A stretch of DNA of 64,000 nt from JAJVHZ01 sp041395385 (lineage in GTDB: Bacteria > Pseudomonadota > Gammaproteobacteria > JAJPIJ01), in assembly GCA_041395385.1 (NCBI GenBank), contig JAWLAN010000012.1, forward strand, positions 1-64,000. Direction: 5' to 3'. Positions 8,971 through 16,949 of the stretch are shown here, piece by piece. The position numbers and the translations under genes are program-made. A model generated the notes under the pieces. That model was given only the letters and a program-made list of their open reading frames with translations. It searched no databases and was not told where the DNA came from. Each line of letters opens with the position of its first letter. The stretch's first letter is position 1.

Positions 8971-10820
8971 CTGCACCTGCCGAATCGGGGACCGCTAGCA
9001 CGCCCGCCTCCATTGCCGGCAAGCTTCGACGAGCGGCTATTGTTACCGAGGACGTGACGCTCTCGGGGCTGCTGGCTGCCATGGTGCTGCTCCCAATCGC
9101 CGAGATCTTGCTTCGGGCCACGTTGGACGTTGGCATTAGGGGCCTCATCCAGATGGTACAGAATCTCACGCTCGTGGCCGCGATGCTCGGGGCCGCGGTT
9201 GCCGCACGCGAGGGGCGCCTACTCACCTTTGCGGCGTTCGGATTGCTCAGCAAGCACGCGCGGCGGCGCGTCACGCTCCTGGCTGGGACTGTCTCCGTCG
9301 CCGTAGTTTCCGTGCTGTTTCATTCGGGCGTGGAATTCGCGCACGCCGAGTGGGCCGTTGTAGATCAACTCGCATTCGGCTTCCTATCGTGGTTGACAAT
9401 TGCAGCGCTGCCTCTCGGCTATGCCCTAATTCTGCTGCGCATAGTCATGCGGTCAACTGCGGTGCTGACCGAGCGGCTGCTGACGCTCGTGGGTGGCCTT
9501 GCCCTGGCCGCAATATGGAGATATGCACCGGTCGATCCACAGGCATGGGTGGTTCCAGGACTGATAGTCATAGGTCTCGCGACTATCGTCGGTCTCCCTA
9601 TCTTCATAGTACTCGGCGGAGTGACGCTGCTCCTGCTCGCCTCGAGCGGAATTCCACTCGCGTCGATGGCGATAGATCACCTTAGCCTAACCAGCAATGC
9701 ACTCTTGCCGGCGATCCCGATGTTCACTCTGGCCGGCTATCTTCTTGCCGAGAGCCGCGCTCCCACACGATTGATTGAAGTATTCGATGCCCTGTTCGGA
9801 CGCTACCGCGGCGGAGCGGCAGTGGTGACGATCCTGACCTGCTCCCTCTTCACCTGTGTTACCGGAGCCTCCGGCGTGGCGGTCGTGGCGCTCGGTGCGC
9901 TCCTGCTGCCCCTCTTACGGTCCAGTGGCTACGACGAGCGGAGTGCCGTGGCGCTGGTTACTGGGGGCGGGCTGCCCGGGACCATATTGCTACCAGCGCT
10001 GCCGCTCGTCCTGTACGCAATTGTCGCCAATGTCGGGATCCGCGAAATGTTCCTCGGCGCCGTCCTGCCGGCTTTGCTCATGCTCGCAGCATTGATCGGT
10101 TGGGGGGCCAGGCGACCGTTATCGACCGCAGGCTCACAGCCTCCGGGGATCGATCGCCGCAGGGTCTTGCGGGCAATTTGGACAGCAAAGTGGGAAATTG
10201 CGGTGCCCGCCGTGGCGATCGGGATGCTGTTCAGTGGGTTGGCCACTCCTGTAGAGGCTGCGGCAGTCACGGCCTTCTACGCGTTCCTCGTCAGTACGGT
10301 CATGCACCGCGACCTTTCACTCCGCCATGACCTGTTACGGGTTATGTCTCACTGTGGGCTGCTGGTCGGCGGGATTCTCGTAATCCTGGGCACATCGCTC
10401 GGGCTGAGCAATCTGCTCGTGGACACGCAGGTCCCAGACCGCGCGGTTGCGCTGGTCACCGCTGTCGTCGACAACCGATGGGCATTCCTGTTCCTCCTGA
10501 ATATCTTCCTGCTGCTGGCGGGCTGCGTCATGGACATGTACTCGGCGGTCATTGTCATGGCACCTCTCGTCGTACCGATCGGTCTCGCTTACGGAGTGCA
10601 TCCAGTGCATCTCGGGGTCATCTTTCTGGCCAATCTGGAGCTCGGCTATTTGACGCCGCCGGTGGGGATCAACCTGTTTTATGCCTCCGCTCGCTTCAAC
10701 AGACCGCTGCTAGAGGTGTGTCACGCAGTACTGCCATTAATAGCTGCTCTCGGCGCGAGCGTGCTGTTTATCACTTATGTGCCATTTCTGAGCACCGCGC
10801 TGCTGCGATTCCTTCGCTAG
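8967..10820 (+). CDS. Fused TRAP transporter permease (DctQ-DctM)
   Basis: A 617-residue inner-membrane protein. The first about 170 residues form four hydrophobic segments of the small DctQ subunit, and the remainder is the large DctM permease with about a dozen segments. DctM hallmarks include FTLAGYLLAE, a Gly-rich re-entrant region around VTGASGVAVVALGALLLP and a second half with LELGYLTPPVGINLF near the end. It drives sodium- or proton-coupled import of the ligand bound by the DctP protein. The ATG overlaps the upstream stop in an ATGA junction, so all three transporter genes form one translationally coupled operon. Fusion of Q and M is common in TPAT systems. Confidence 0.92.
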   Translation: MTAPAESGTASTPASIAGKLRRAAIVTEDVTLSGLLAAMVLLPIAEILLRATLDVGIRGLIQMVQNLTLVAAMLGAAVAAREGRLLTFAAFGLLSKHARRRVTLLAGTVSVAVVSVLFHSGVEFAHAEWAVVDQLAFGFLSWLTIAALPLGYALILLRIVMRSTAVLTERLLTLVGGLALAAIWRYAPVDPQAWVVPGLIVIGLATIVGLPIFIVLGGVTLLLLASSGIPLASMAIDHLSLTSNALLPAIPMFTLAGYLLAESRAPTRLIEVFDALFGRYRGGAAVVTILTCSLFTCVTGASGVAVVALGALLLPLLRSSGYDERSAVALVTGGGLPGTILLPALPLVLYAIVANVGIREMFLGAVLPALLMLAALIGWGARRPLSTAGSQPPGIDRRRVLRAIWTAKWEIAVPAVAIGMLFSGLATPVEAAAVTAFYAFLVSTVMHRDLSLRHDLLRVMSHCGLLVGGILVILGTSLGLSNLLVDTQVPDRAVALVTAVVDNRWAFLFLLNIFLLLAGCVMDMYSAVIVMAPLVVPIGLAYGVHPVHLGVIFLANLELGYLTPPVGINLFYASARFNRPLLEVCHAVLPLIAALGASVLFITYVPFLSTALLRFLR

Positions 10821-11226
10821 TCGGACGAGCTTCACAATGCGAAGCCGTGCGCCCCCCAGAACTGTGACCGTGACAGAAACCGTCCCGGTGACCGACCGCG
10901 CAGCGGCACCCAGACATGCTATCCAGTCCCAACAAACCCTCTGCGCCGGCAGTCCGGGGTCGTGGCCGTCGAAGCGCGCGGTTCACACGGCGTTTCGGCG
11001 TCCGGCCCGCCGCTTACTCCGGATGCGGAACGGGGTGCCGGTGCTTGTGCGCCTATTCCGATTTAAGCCGCCACGGCAACGGTCGCGACCGTCCGGCTCA
11101 TAGATGTCTTATGGCTGGCCACGAGGATCGCTCTAGCCCCTATTGGTGCCGTTGCCGCCACCTTCGCCGCATACCCCGGGAGAAAGGTGCAGCGGACCGA
11201 CACGGATACCGCTGTTGTGCCGATAA
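10821..11226. other. Gap after the TRAP operon, no clear gene
   Basis: No supportable gene. One frame on the plus strand (about 11075-11325) reads as a plausible membrane-like peptide (LIDVLWLATRIALAPIGA) but begins just after a TAA and has no start codon in a good context. It may be a remnant of a small envelope protein gene or chance. Confidence 0.35.
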
Positions 11227-11700
11227 ATGCAAACTCAGCGACGGCAGATGCGTACGTTCCCACGGCACGTCTTGACTGCTTTTCTGTGCACAACGATTGG
11301 AATGGCGCCTGGCTGCGCCATTCCTAGTGGCAATGTGCTGTCCGGTCGAAGACCCTCGCCAGAGCAGATCGCATTGATCCGACCACATGTCACCACCACC
11401 CATGAAGTACTGTCAGAGCTTGGCGTGCCAAGCTTGACGTCCGTTCAGCACGCAGTCTTTGCATACCGGTGGAATGAAAGCGCCACGAATTACCTAATTG
11501 GAGCTCTCGCCGTGTTCGGTCTCATTTGCTGCGGCGCGATCGATACCAGGCTGGATCCCACGACCGAGATCCAATACATGCTTCTCATTCAGTTTGATGA
11601 TCGCGACATGGTGGCGCGCATTGAGCGCGTCACGCTCATGAGGGGGCAGGACCCTGTCCGTCGCATAGTCGATTGGGCAAATCGACCAGATGACGGGTGA
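11227..11700 (+). CDS. Small lipoprotein with SmpA/BamE-like fold
   Basis: A 157-residue predicted lipoprotein (150 residues from the ATG at 11248). The signal ends in MAPGC with the lipidated Cys near residue 30. The mature region begins with a linker and then a short helix-strand pattern (a turn such as TTTHEVLSELGVPS, then FAYRWNES and IQYMLLIQFDDRD) like the small alpha-beta fold of the SmpA/OmlA (BamE) class. A hydrophobic stretch between (LIGALAVFGLICCGA) is atypical for secreted BamE-like proteins. It is not BamE itself by context. The role is probably envelope-associated but unknown. Confidence 0.6.
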   Translation: MQTQRRQMRTFPRHVLTAFLCTTIGMAPGCAIPSGNVLSGRRPSPEQIALIRPHVTTTHEVLSELGVPSLTSVQHAVFAYRWNESATNYLIGALAVFGLICCGAIDTRLDPTTEIQYMLLIQFDDRDMVARIERVTLMRGQDPVRRIVDWANRPDDG

Positions 11701-12323
11701 TACCGGTGTTCTGGATATGCATTCCCAAAACGGGTCATGGCGAGGCGATCTCTGTTCGGCCACGCTGACGATCCGGGCATGCCGCAAGCACCCGCACGAC
11801 CGCTGACTATCCTTAAGTCCAGTTCATGCCCGCTCGTCGCCGAGAACGCCAACCGCATCGCCTGCCGCGGCTATTCTGCCGGCCCAGGACAATTGCTCGT
11901 CGGCCGAACCGCCGATCAGAAGGTATTTCGCTCACCGCTCGCTCGTGACTTGACGGTGCTGGCCCTGGCATCCCGCCGCGATGAATCCGATCCGGCGGTA
12001 GATCGCGCGAGACCGCATACCGGTGATCCCGCGAAGGACGTCGGCACCCTGACCCGTATGCACGCTGTAAGTGAAGTGTAGGTTTTTTGCCGATTCGAGC
12101 GAGTCAATGCTTGCAACTACCGGAAGGTGCGCTTCCCAGCGTTCTGCCACGGCGCTCACATGCTCTGGAGCGACACCACCATGGGTGCGAGAGACCGACG
12201 TACCGGGCCGCATTTGTGGACGTCGAGGCGGACGGCGCATTACTCAACGCACATAGCGAGAACTCGACATCTCCTGTTGATCATATTCATCACTGACACT
12301 GTTCAGAGTACAAGGAGGCCGAA
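11701..12323. other. 623-bp gap without a recognisable gene
   Basis: Open frames on both strands (for example 11737-12081 plus, 11932-12240 minus) have no domain signature or convincing start. The last 60 bases are more AT-rich and should contain the promoter of the GDSL gene, whose ribosome site AAGGAGG lies just before 12324. I see nothing else of note. Confidence 0.4.
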
Positions 12324-13043
12324 ATGCTACGCAAGACTTCAGTTACCGCTACTGCCCTGTTTGCATTTGTCTTCGCTCTCCTGGCGCGTGCCGAGCAACC
12401 ATGGACCTTTACAAACAACACCCGCTATCTGGCCGTGGGCGACAGTCTTTCGGCGGGCGTCGGAGCGATTCCGGCAACCCGGGGCTTCCCCTACCTCCTA
12501 TACGAACAGGGAGTTTACGATTCGATGTCCAACACACGGTTCGCGAACGCGGCAATCCCCGGCGCGACGAGCCAGCAGGTTCTCACCTATCAAGTTCCGC
12601 TGGCGACACAAACGCCTTTTCGGCCCCAGGTCATTACCGTGACTGTGGGCGGAAACGACCTTCTTGCGATCCTGAACGGAGCCAGTTTCCAGGGGACTCT
12701 GCAGACGTTTCAGGTCAACTTGAACCTGATCTTGACGCAACTTTGCACCCAATTGCCGGGAACGCGCATCTTCGTCGGAAACCTCTACAGCATTCAGAAC
12801 TTCCCAGTTCCCACGGACCAAGTCGTGAATGCTTTCAACCAGGTCTTGGCAGGCGTTGTCGGATCCGTCAATGCAATCCAAATGTGCGCCGGCAGAATTC
12901 GCGTTGCAGACATCCATGCCGCCTTTTCTGGATCGCAAGAGGGGCTTCTACTCATCGACAATAACGGTGCGGGGCAGTTTGAAGTGCACCCGAGCAATGC
13001 AGGGCATCGGGCCATCGCTCAGGCGTTTACTGCCGCACAGTAG
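12324..13043 (+). CDS. Secreted SGNH/GDSL hydrolase
   Basis: A 239-residue exported esterase or lipase-like enzyme. A signal peptide of about 23 residues ends in ARA. The SGNH blocks are all present: block I GDSLSAG with nucleophile Ser41, block II Gly in NAAIPGAT, block III VGGND with the oxyanion Asn near residue 112, and block V HPSNAGH with the catalytic His near 228. The length is normal for periplasmic GDSL hydrolases. AAGGAGG just upstream is a strong ribosome site. The gene stands alone, and a hairpin terminator follows 28 bases after the stop. The natural ester substrate cannot be read from the sequence. Confidence 0.9.
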   Translation: MLRKTSVTATALFAFVFALLARAEQPWTFTNNTRYLAVGDSLSAGVGAIPATRGFPYLLYEQGVYDSMSNTRFANAAIPGATSQQVLTYQVPLATQTPFRPQVITVTVGGNDLLAILNGASFQGTLQTFQVNLNLILTQLCTQLPGTRIFVGNLYSIQNFPVPTDQVVNAFNQVLAGVVGSVNAIQMCAGRIRVADIHAAFSGSQEGLLLIDNNGAGQFEVHPSNAGHRAIAQAFTAAQ

Positions 13044-13070
13044 CGAATCGGCCGCTTCAGCAGCAAGAAT

Positions 13071-13101
13071 GGCGGGCCGCGACAGTTCAGCCCGCCTATT
13101 T
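13071..13101 (+). terminator. Rho-independent terminator after the GDSL gene
   Basis: GGCGGGC (13071-13077) pairs with GCCCGCC (13090-13096) around a 12-base loop and is followed by TATTTTG. It lies 28 bases after the esterase stop. The strong GC stem plus T-rich tail fits an intrinsic terminator on the plus strand. The gene beyond it, on the minus strand, ends at 13150, so it may also shield against read-through from that side. Confidence 0.7.
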
Positions 13102-13149
13102 TGCGGTCAACCAGTGACTGCTCGGTTGTCCAGGACTGCGCGGGCTCCT

Positions 13150-13779
13150 CTAGGGCGCCTGATCGGCGGGTGAGCCGACGAAGGCGTATCTCGACGCGCT
13201 GCCGTCCATCTTCAAGAGCAGCACCTCGTAGGGCATGAACGTGTCGCCGACCTCCATGCCGGGGCTGCCGGCCGGCATCCCGGGCACGGAAAGGCCGATG
13301 GCGCCTTCGGGCTTCTCGGCGAGGAACTGCCGGATGAATCTCGCCGGCACGTGTCCTTCGAACACGTAGCCGTCCTTCGTCACGGCGGTGTGGCAGGAGC
13401 GGTAGGCGGGCAGCACGCCCAGCTTGTCCTTCGTGGTATCGAGGTCGGCAGGATGCAACACCGCCGTGCCGAAGCCTTGCGCGTTCACATGGTCGATCCA
13501 TTTCTCGCAGCACTGGCAGGTCGGGCTCTTGTAGACGTCCATGACGGGATCGTTGGCGGCCGCCGTCGAGGTCACGCCCGGCGCCTGCGCCTGTGGCGGC
13601 TGCCGCTCGCCGGGCTGCGTCCCGGCGGTGGCGGGCGCCTGCACGTCGGACTGTACTCCCGGCCGTGCATCCGCCGCCGGCGCCGGCGCCGGCGCAGCGG
13701 GCTCCTTGCCGCACGCGGATACGCCAGCGAACAACAGCGCGGCAAGGAGCATGCGGGCTCGAATGAACATGGGTGTCAT
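13150..13779 (-). CDS. DUF411 family lipoprotein, putative metal-binding
   Basis: A 209-residue lipoprotein. The ATG at 13779 follows AGAAGG; the signal ends in GVSAC with lipidated Cys23. A Pro/Ala/Gln-rich linker (about 25-75) leads to a DUF411 domain beginning VYKSPTCQCC, with the cysteine cluster Cys88, Cys90 and Cys91, a His-containing CHTAV segment, and the characteristic VPGMPAGSPGMEVG loop. DUF411 proteins occur beside copper-resistance genes and are thought to bind metal through the Cys cluster, but no copper genes adjoin it here. Convergent with the GDSL esterase. Confidence 0.87.
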   Translation of the reverse strand: MTPMFIRARMLLAALLFAGVSACGKEPAAPAPAPAADARPGVQSDVQAPATAGTQPGERQPPQAQAPGVTSTAAANDPVMDVYKSPTCQCCEKWIDHVNAQGFGTAVLHPADLDTTKDKLGVLPAYRSCHTAVTKDGYVFEGHVPARFIRQFLAEKPEGAIGLSVPGMPAGSPGMEVGDTFMPYEVLLLKMDGSASRYAFVGSPADQAP

Positions 13780-13862
13780 GACCTTCTCCGATGGCGGTCG
13801 CGGCGACCGCTGACACGCAACCTTAGCAGATATGCGCGCGGCGGGGACCGCGCAATGAATGA

Positions 13863-14167
13863 GAGGAGGATGTCCGCCGGGAGTTCCGCGCCATGCCGGG
13901 GGACGTGGAGGCGCTGGCGGTGGTGACGCCCACGCCGATCGCCGCGATGGACCCCGACGGCCAGGTGCAGAAGCTGCTCGGCGACCGCATCGACGACATC
14001 GTCGCCTTCCGCCGCGGCGACATCGACGGCGTGCTGCACCCGAAATCATCGGGCGCGACGCCCATCCCGTGTTCCCGGCCCCCGCGCAGCGGCCGCTCGC
14101 CCTCAAGCCGTTCAAGGCCGCGGCTGTACCGCCGCTAACCGTTTACCGCCCGGCCCCTTCGCCCTGA
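13863..14167 (+). pseudogene. Frameshifted C-terminal gene remnant
   Basis: From a TGA at 13860, one frame reads a protein-like segment (FRAMPGDVEALAVVTPTPIA, then DGQVQKLLGDRIDDIVAFRR) up to VLHP near 14040. The sense then continues in another frame (EIIGRDAHPVFPAPAQ to VYRPAPSP) until the stop at 14167. One base gained or lost near 14036-14046 would join them. There is no start in context, so both the 5' end and the frame are lost. I do not recognise the parent family. It sits between the DUF411 lipoprotein and a shortened DUF1631 gene. Confidence 0.45.
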
Positions 14168-14352
14168 CTCTCCCTCCTGCTCGCAGGGACGCGAGCGGGC
14201 TGGGCGGACCATTTCTGCGACCTCGTTCACCGCTCCAGCGAACGTGTCTTGGCCGGGCGCCGGCGTTCGCGGAGTCTTTCGACGACGCAGTTGGTTCACG
14301 CGCCGTCGCGACCGGCGGCTCGCCTCGCGGCACGTTTCCACGGGACCCGTAT

Positions 14353-14937
14353 ATGACCGGATTCACGACAGACTTGCAGGCAGCGGCACGAATAGGCGGC
14401 GAGATCCGGCACGCCATCCGGGCGTGCGGAGGTCCGCTCCCACCGGCATTCGTCGTTCAGTTCCTGCTTGGCGACTGGTGCAAGTACCTGACCCTGACCC
14501 TGGATGCCTACGGCGAGGAGAGCGAAGAGGTCCGCTCGGCCATGGAGACGACCGCCCTGCTCCTCTGGAGCGTCAGGCCGGTGCCCACGGAGGAGGAGAA
14601 GGCGGACCTGGTCGAGCGGGCGCCCGGGCTCATCGCCGGGCTGAAGGAAGGCATGACGTCCGCGGGAGTCGACAGGGAGGCACAGGAGGCCTTCCTGCTG
14701 CAGTTGAGGGACTGGCACGTCGATCTCATGGCCAGGCGCAAGGGCTATGAAGCGGCCGGGCGGGCGTTCGATCCGACTCGCAAGCCCGGCGGCGACGACA
14801 CCATCCAGCTCGACGCCCAGGACATCCGCAGTCGCGAGCTGATGGACATGCTCGATCACGCGGAAGCGGAGTACATCGAGCTCGTCGCCGACGAGCTGCC
14901 CGGGCGCCGCGACACGCGCGGACCGGCCAGGCGCTGA
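14353..14937 (+). CDS. Short DUF1631-type protein
   Basis: A 194-residue protein resembling an internal part of DUF1631 proteins: PAFVVQFLLGDWCKYLTL, LETTALLLWSVRPVPTEEE-like spacing and GLKEGMTSAGVDREAQEAFL match the pattern of the conserved helical core. Full-length DUF1631 proteins in gammaproteobacteria are several hundred residues longer, so this is either a reduced paralogue or a truncated gene. It has no signal peptide and is predicted cytoplasmic. The ATG at 14353 has only a weak ribosome site. The function of DUF1631 is unknown; it is sometimes found with cyclic-di-GMP or PilZ proteins. Confidence 0.6.
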   Translation: MTGFTTDLQAAARIGGEIRHAIRACGGPLPPAFVVQFLLGDWCKYLTLTLDAYGEESEEVRSAMETTALLLWSVRPVPTEEEKADLVERAPGLIAGLKEGMTSAGVDREAQEAFLLQLRDWHVDLMARRKGYEAAGRAFDPTRKPGGDDTIQLDAQDIRSRELMDMLDHAEAEYIELVADELPGRRDTRGPARR

Positions 14938-15052
14938 CGGAGGCCTCCGCCTCCACCGATAGCAACGCAAGCGTGGATCGCAGTCGCGCCGCCGCACGCT
15001 CGGCGCGGCAGAGACGCCGAACCGGCGCAGGCGCGAAGCGCGTCCACTCATT

Positions 15053-15235
15053 TCAGTTCGACGGGTTCGATTTCTCCTGCTGGACCTTCTCGTAGATCTC
15101 TTCGCGATGCACGGCCACGTCCTTCGGAGCGTTGACCCCGATGCGAACCTGGTTGCCCTTCACGTTCAGGACCGTGACGGTGATGTCGTCACCGATGTTC
15201 AGTGTTTCCCCTACGCGGCGGGTGAGTATGAGCAT
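15053..15235 (-). CDS. csrA: Carbon storage regulator CsrA
   Basis: A 60-residue RNA-binding global regulator. The N-terminus MLILTRRVGETLNIGDD and the RIGVNAPKDVAVHREEI core are canonical, including Arg44-equivalent RNA-binding residues in the VHREE segment. CsrA dimers bind GGA motifs in mRNA leaders and control carbon flow, motility and biofilm genes. I chose the ATG at 15235 because the conserved protein starts there, after an AGGA ribosome site; the open frame extends upstream without homology. Genes of this type often lie near alaS or tRNA genes; neither is present here, so this could be an additional copy. Confidence 0.97.
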   Translation of the reverse strand: MLILTRRVGETLNIGDDITVTVLNVKGNQVRIGVNAPKDVAVHREEIYEKVQQEKSNPSN

Positions 15236-15589
15236 GACGGAGGCCTTTCCTGGTTCATTATTCCACGGGCAGATGATAGTGAAGGCGCCGCAGCATGTGA
15301 ACGTTAAAAATACGACGGATGCCACACTCGCCCACTGAGGGTCAGGGGCTGCGCGCGACGAACTCCTGGTCGGGCGCATATGCGTACGAAACATTCATTC
15401 ACGCGCCCCGCAGGGGCGTCGATCGATAGCATTGCAGGGTCGCTACCGGTCACGGTCAGGGACCGGCGCCCGGCGCCGCTTGGCCGGGCGCGCGAACGGT
15501 GCAAAGCTAACCGGAGTTCATTGCGTGTTCCGCAGCGGGGGGAAGTGAAGGCGGTGTCGATCTCAGGATCCGATCGGAGCGCGAGGCGT

Positions 15590-16159
15590 ATGCTGGTGCT
15601 GCTCGTCGGCCCGAAGGGCAGCGGCAAGAGCCACATCGGGCGGGTGCTGGAGCGCGAGCTCGGCGCGCATTTCATTCACGTCGAGCCGCTGTGGATGGCC
15701 TACTACGCCGAGTGCAGGCGCGCCGGCCGCGAGCCGGGCATCCCGGCGGGCATCACCGAGGTGCATCCGCAGATCGCCGACGCGCTGCGCGCGCGTGATC
15801 TGGTGTGCGTCGAGACCACCGGCGCATCGCGCGAGATCCTCGACGGCCTGCTGTCGCTCGCGCCACCCTCGGAGCGGCTGGCGGTCCGCATCTGGGCTCC
15901 CCTGGAGGTCTGTCTCGAACGCATCGCCGCCCGCGATCCGTCCGTGCAGATACCGATGGACCCTGAGATGATCCGCAAGGTCCACGCGCTCGGCGAAACG
16001 GCCGATGTCCCCTCGGCCTTTACCGTCACGAATACGGAACTCACCGACGATGAGATCGCTGACATGTTCCGCCGGGCCCTGGCGCCGCGCTCCAACGCAG
16101 CGACGTCAGACTTCGATCGCGCGCCGGCCAGCACAAACGAACAGGGAGAGACCACATGA
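15590..16159 (+). CDS. P-loop NTPase, putative small-molecule or nucleotide kinase
   Basis: A 189-residue protein beginning with a strand and Walker A GPKGSGKS, followed by a kinase-like layout: an acidic ligand region HVEPLWMAYY, an ETTGASREI segment and a lid-like IAARDPS. It looks like a small AAA or adenylate-kinase-type P-loop kinase of unknown substrate. Start candidates are the ATG at 15590 (preferred, with a GAGG just upstream) and a GTG at 15545. The final four bases overlap the start of the first GFA gene (ATGA), so the two are translationally coupled. Confidence 0.65.
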   Translation: MLVLLVGPKGSGKSHIGRVLERELGAHFIHVEPLWMAYYAECRRAGREPGIPAGITEVHPQIADALRARDLVCVETTGASREILDGLLSLAPPSERLAVRIWAPLEVCLERIAARDPSVQIPMDPEMIRKVHALGETADVPSAFTVTNTELTDDEIADMFRRALAPRSNAATSDFDRAPASTNEQGETT

Positions 16160-16503
16160 AATACAAGGGCAGCTGCCACTGCGGACGGGTGGCGTTCGAG
16201 GTCGAGGGCACCATCGAGAAGGCCGTCTCCTGCAACTGCTCGATCTGCCAGCGCAAGGGGTCGCTGCTGTGGTTCGTCCCGAGAGAGCAGTTGCGGCTCA
16301 CCACGCCGGAGACGAACGCCGGAACCTACACTTTCAACAAGCACGCCATCAGGCACCGCTACTGCCCGACGTGCGGCATCCATCCCTACGCCGAGGGCAT
16401 GAGCCCGAAGGGCGGCCATACGGCGGCCGTCAACCTGCGCTGCCTGGAGGACGTCGATCTCGCCTCGATACCGGTGACCGAGTTCGACGGCCGGTCGCTT
16501 TGA
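16156..16503 (+). CDS. GFA family zinc-binding protein, copy 1
   Basis: A 115-residue Mss4-like fold protein of the GFA (glutathione-dependent formaldehyde-activating enzyme) family. The three metal-binding clusters are visible: CHC at residues 7-9, CNCSIC near 26-31 and CPTCGIHPY near 72-80. Such proteins bind structural zinc and sometimes glutathione, but most family members have no proven formaldehyde activity. It overlaps the upstream P-loop kinase stop and is followed by a second, closely similar copy at 16593. Confidence 0.9.
   Translation: MKYKGSCHCGRVAFEVEGTIEKAVSCNCSICQRKGSLLWFVPREQLRLTTPETNAGTYTFNKHAIRHRYCPTCGIHPYAEGMSPKGGHTAAVNLRCLEDVDLASIPVTEFDGRSL
16189..16254 (+). repeat. 66-bp identical block in GFA copy 1
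   Basis: This 66-base stretch of GFA copy 1 is identical at every base to 16626-16691 in copy 2, while flanking codons differ at many synonymous and coding positions. The pattern suggests a recent tandem duplication or local gene conversion. Confidence 0.8.
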
Positions 16504-16592
16504 GCCGATCGCGGCGCGCCACGGGTCACCGTGGCAGGAAACGTGCTAGGTGCCGGAGAGACCGGCACGGATTGGGATGAAGGGGTAACTGC

Positions 16593-16940
16593 ATGAAATA
16601 CAAGGGGAGCTGCCACTGCGGCAGCGTGGCGTTCGAGGTCGAGGGCACCATCGAGAAGGCCGTCTCCTGCAACTGCTCGATCTGCCAGCGCCGCGGCTCC
16701 CTGCTCTGGTTCGTACCGCGGGAGCGGCTGCGGCTCATCACCCCGGAGAAGAACGCGAGCACCTACTCGTTCCACCGACACCTCATCAAGCATCGATTCT
16801 GCCCGAACTGCGGCATCCATCCCTACGCCGAGGGCAGGGATACGAACGGCTCGCGCACGGCGGCCATCAACGTCCGCTGCCTGGAGGGCATCGATCTCGC
16901 CTCGATACCGGTCACCGAGTTCGATGGCAGCTCGCTGTGA
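16593..16940 (+). CDS. GFA family zinc-binding protein, copy 2
   Basis: A second 115-residue GFA protein, the same length as the gene 90 bases upstream and very similar along its whole length. The metal clusters CHCG, CNCSICQ and CPNCGIHPYAEG are intact, so both copies look functional. It differs mainly in the middle (ERLRLITPEKNAS) and in the loop before the C-terminal DLASIPVTEFDG. Tandem paralogues of this family usually arise by local duplication. The gene is followed at once by a membrane protein gene. Confidence 0.9.
   Translation: MKYKGSCHCGSVAFEVEGTIEKAVSCNCSICQRRGSLLWFVPRERLRLITPEKNASTYSFHRHLIKHRFCPNCGIHPYAEGRDTNGSRTAAINVRCLEGIDLASIPVTEFDGSSL
16626..16691 (+). repeat. 66-bp identical block in GFA copy 2
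   Basis: Partner of 16189-16254, identical base for base. Outside this block the two genes show scattered differences, including third-position changes. Confidence 0.8.
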
Positions 16941-16949
16941 GGATGGAGC

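Noticed and set aside
13776..14039. Minus-strand frame upstream of the DUF411 gene
   Set aside because: His/Arg-rich shadow of the plus-strand remnant at 13863-14167, and it overlaps the DUF411 start.
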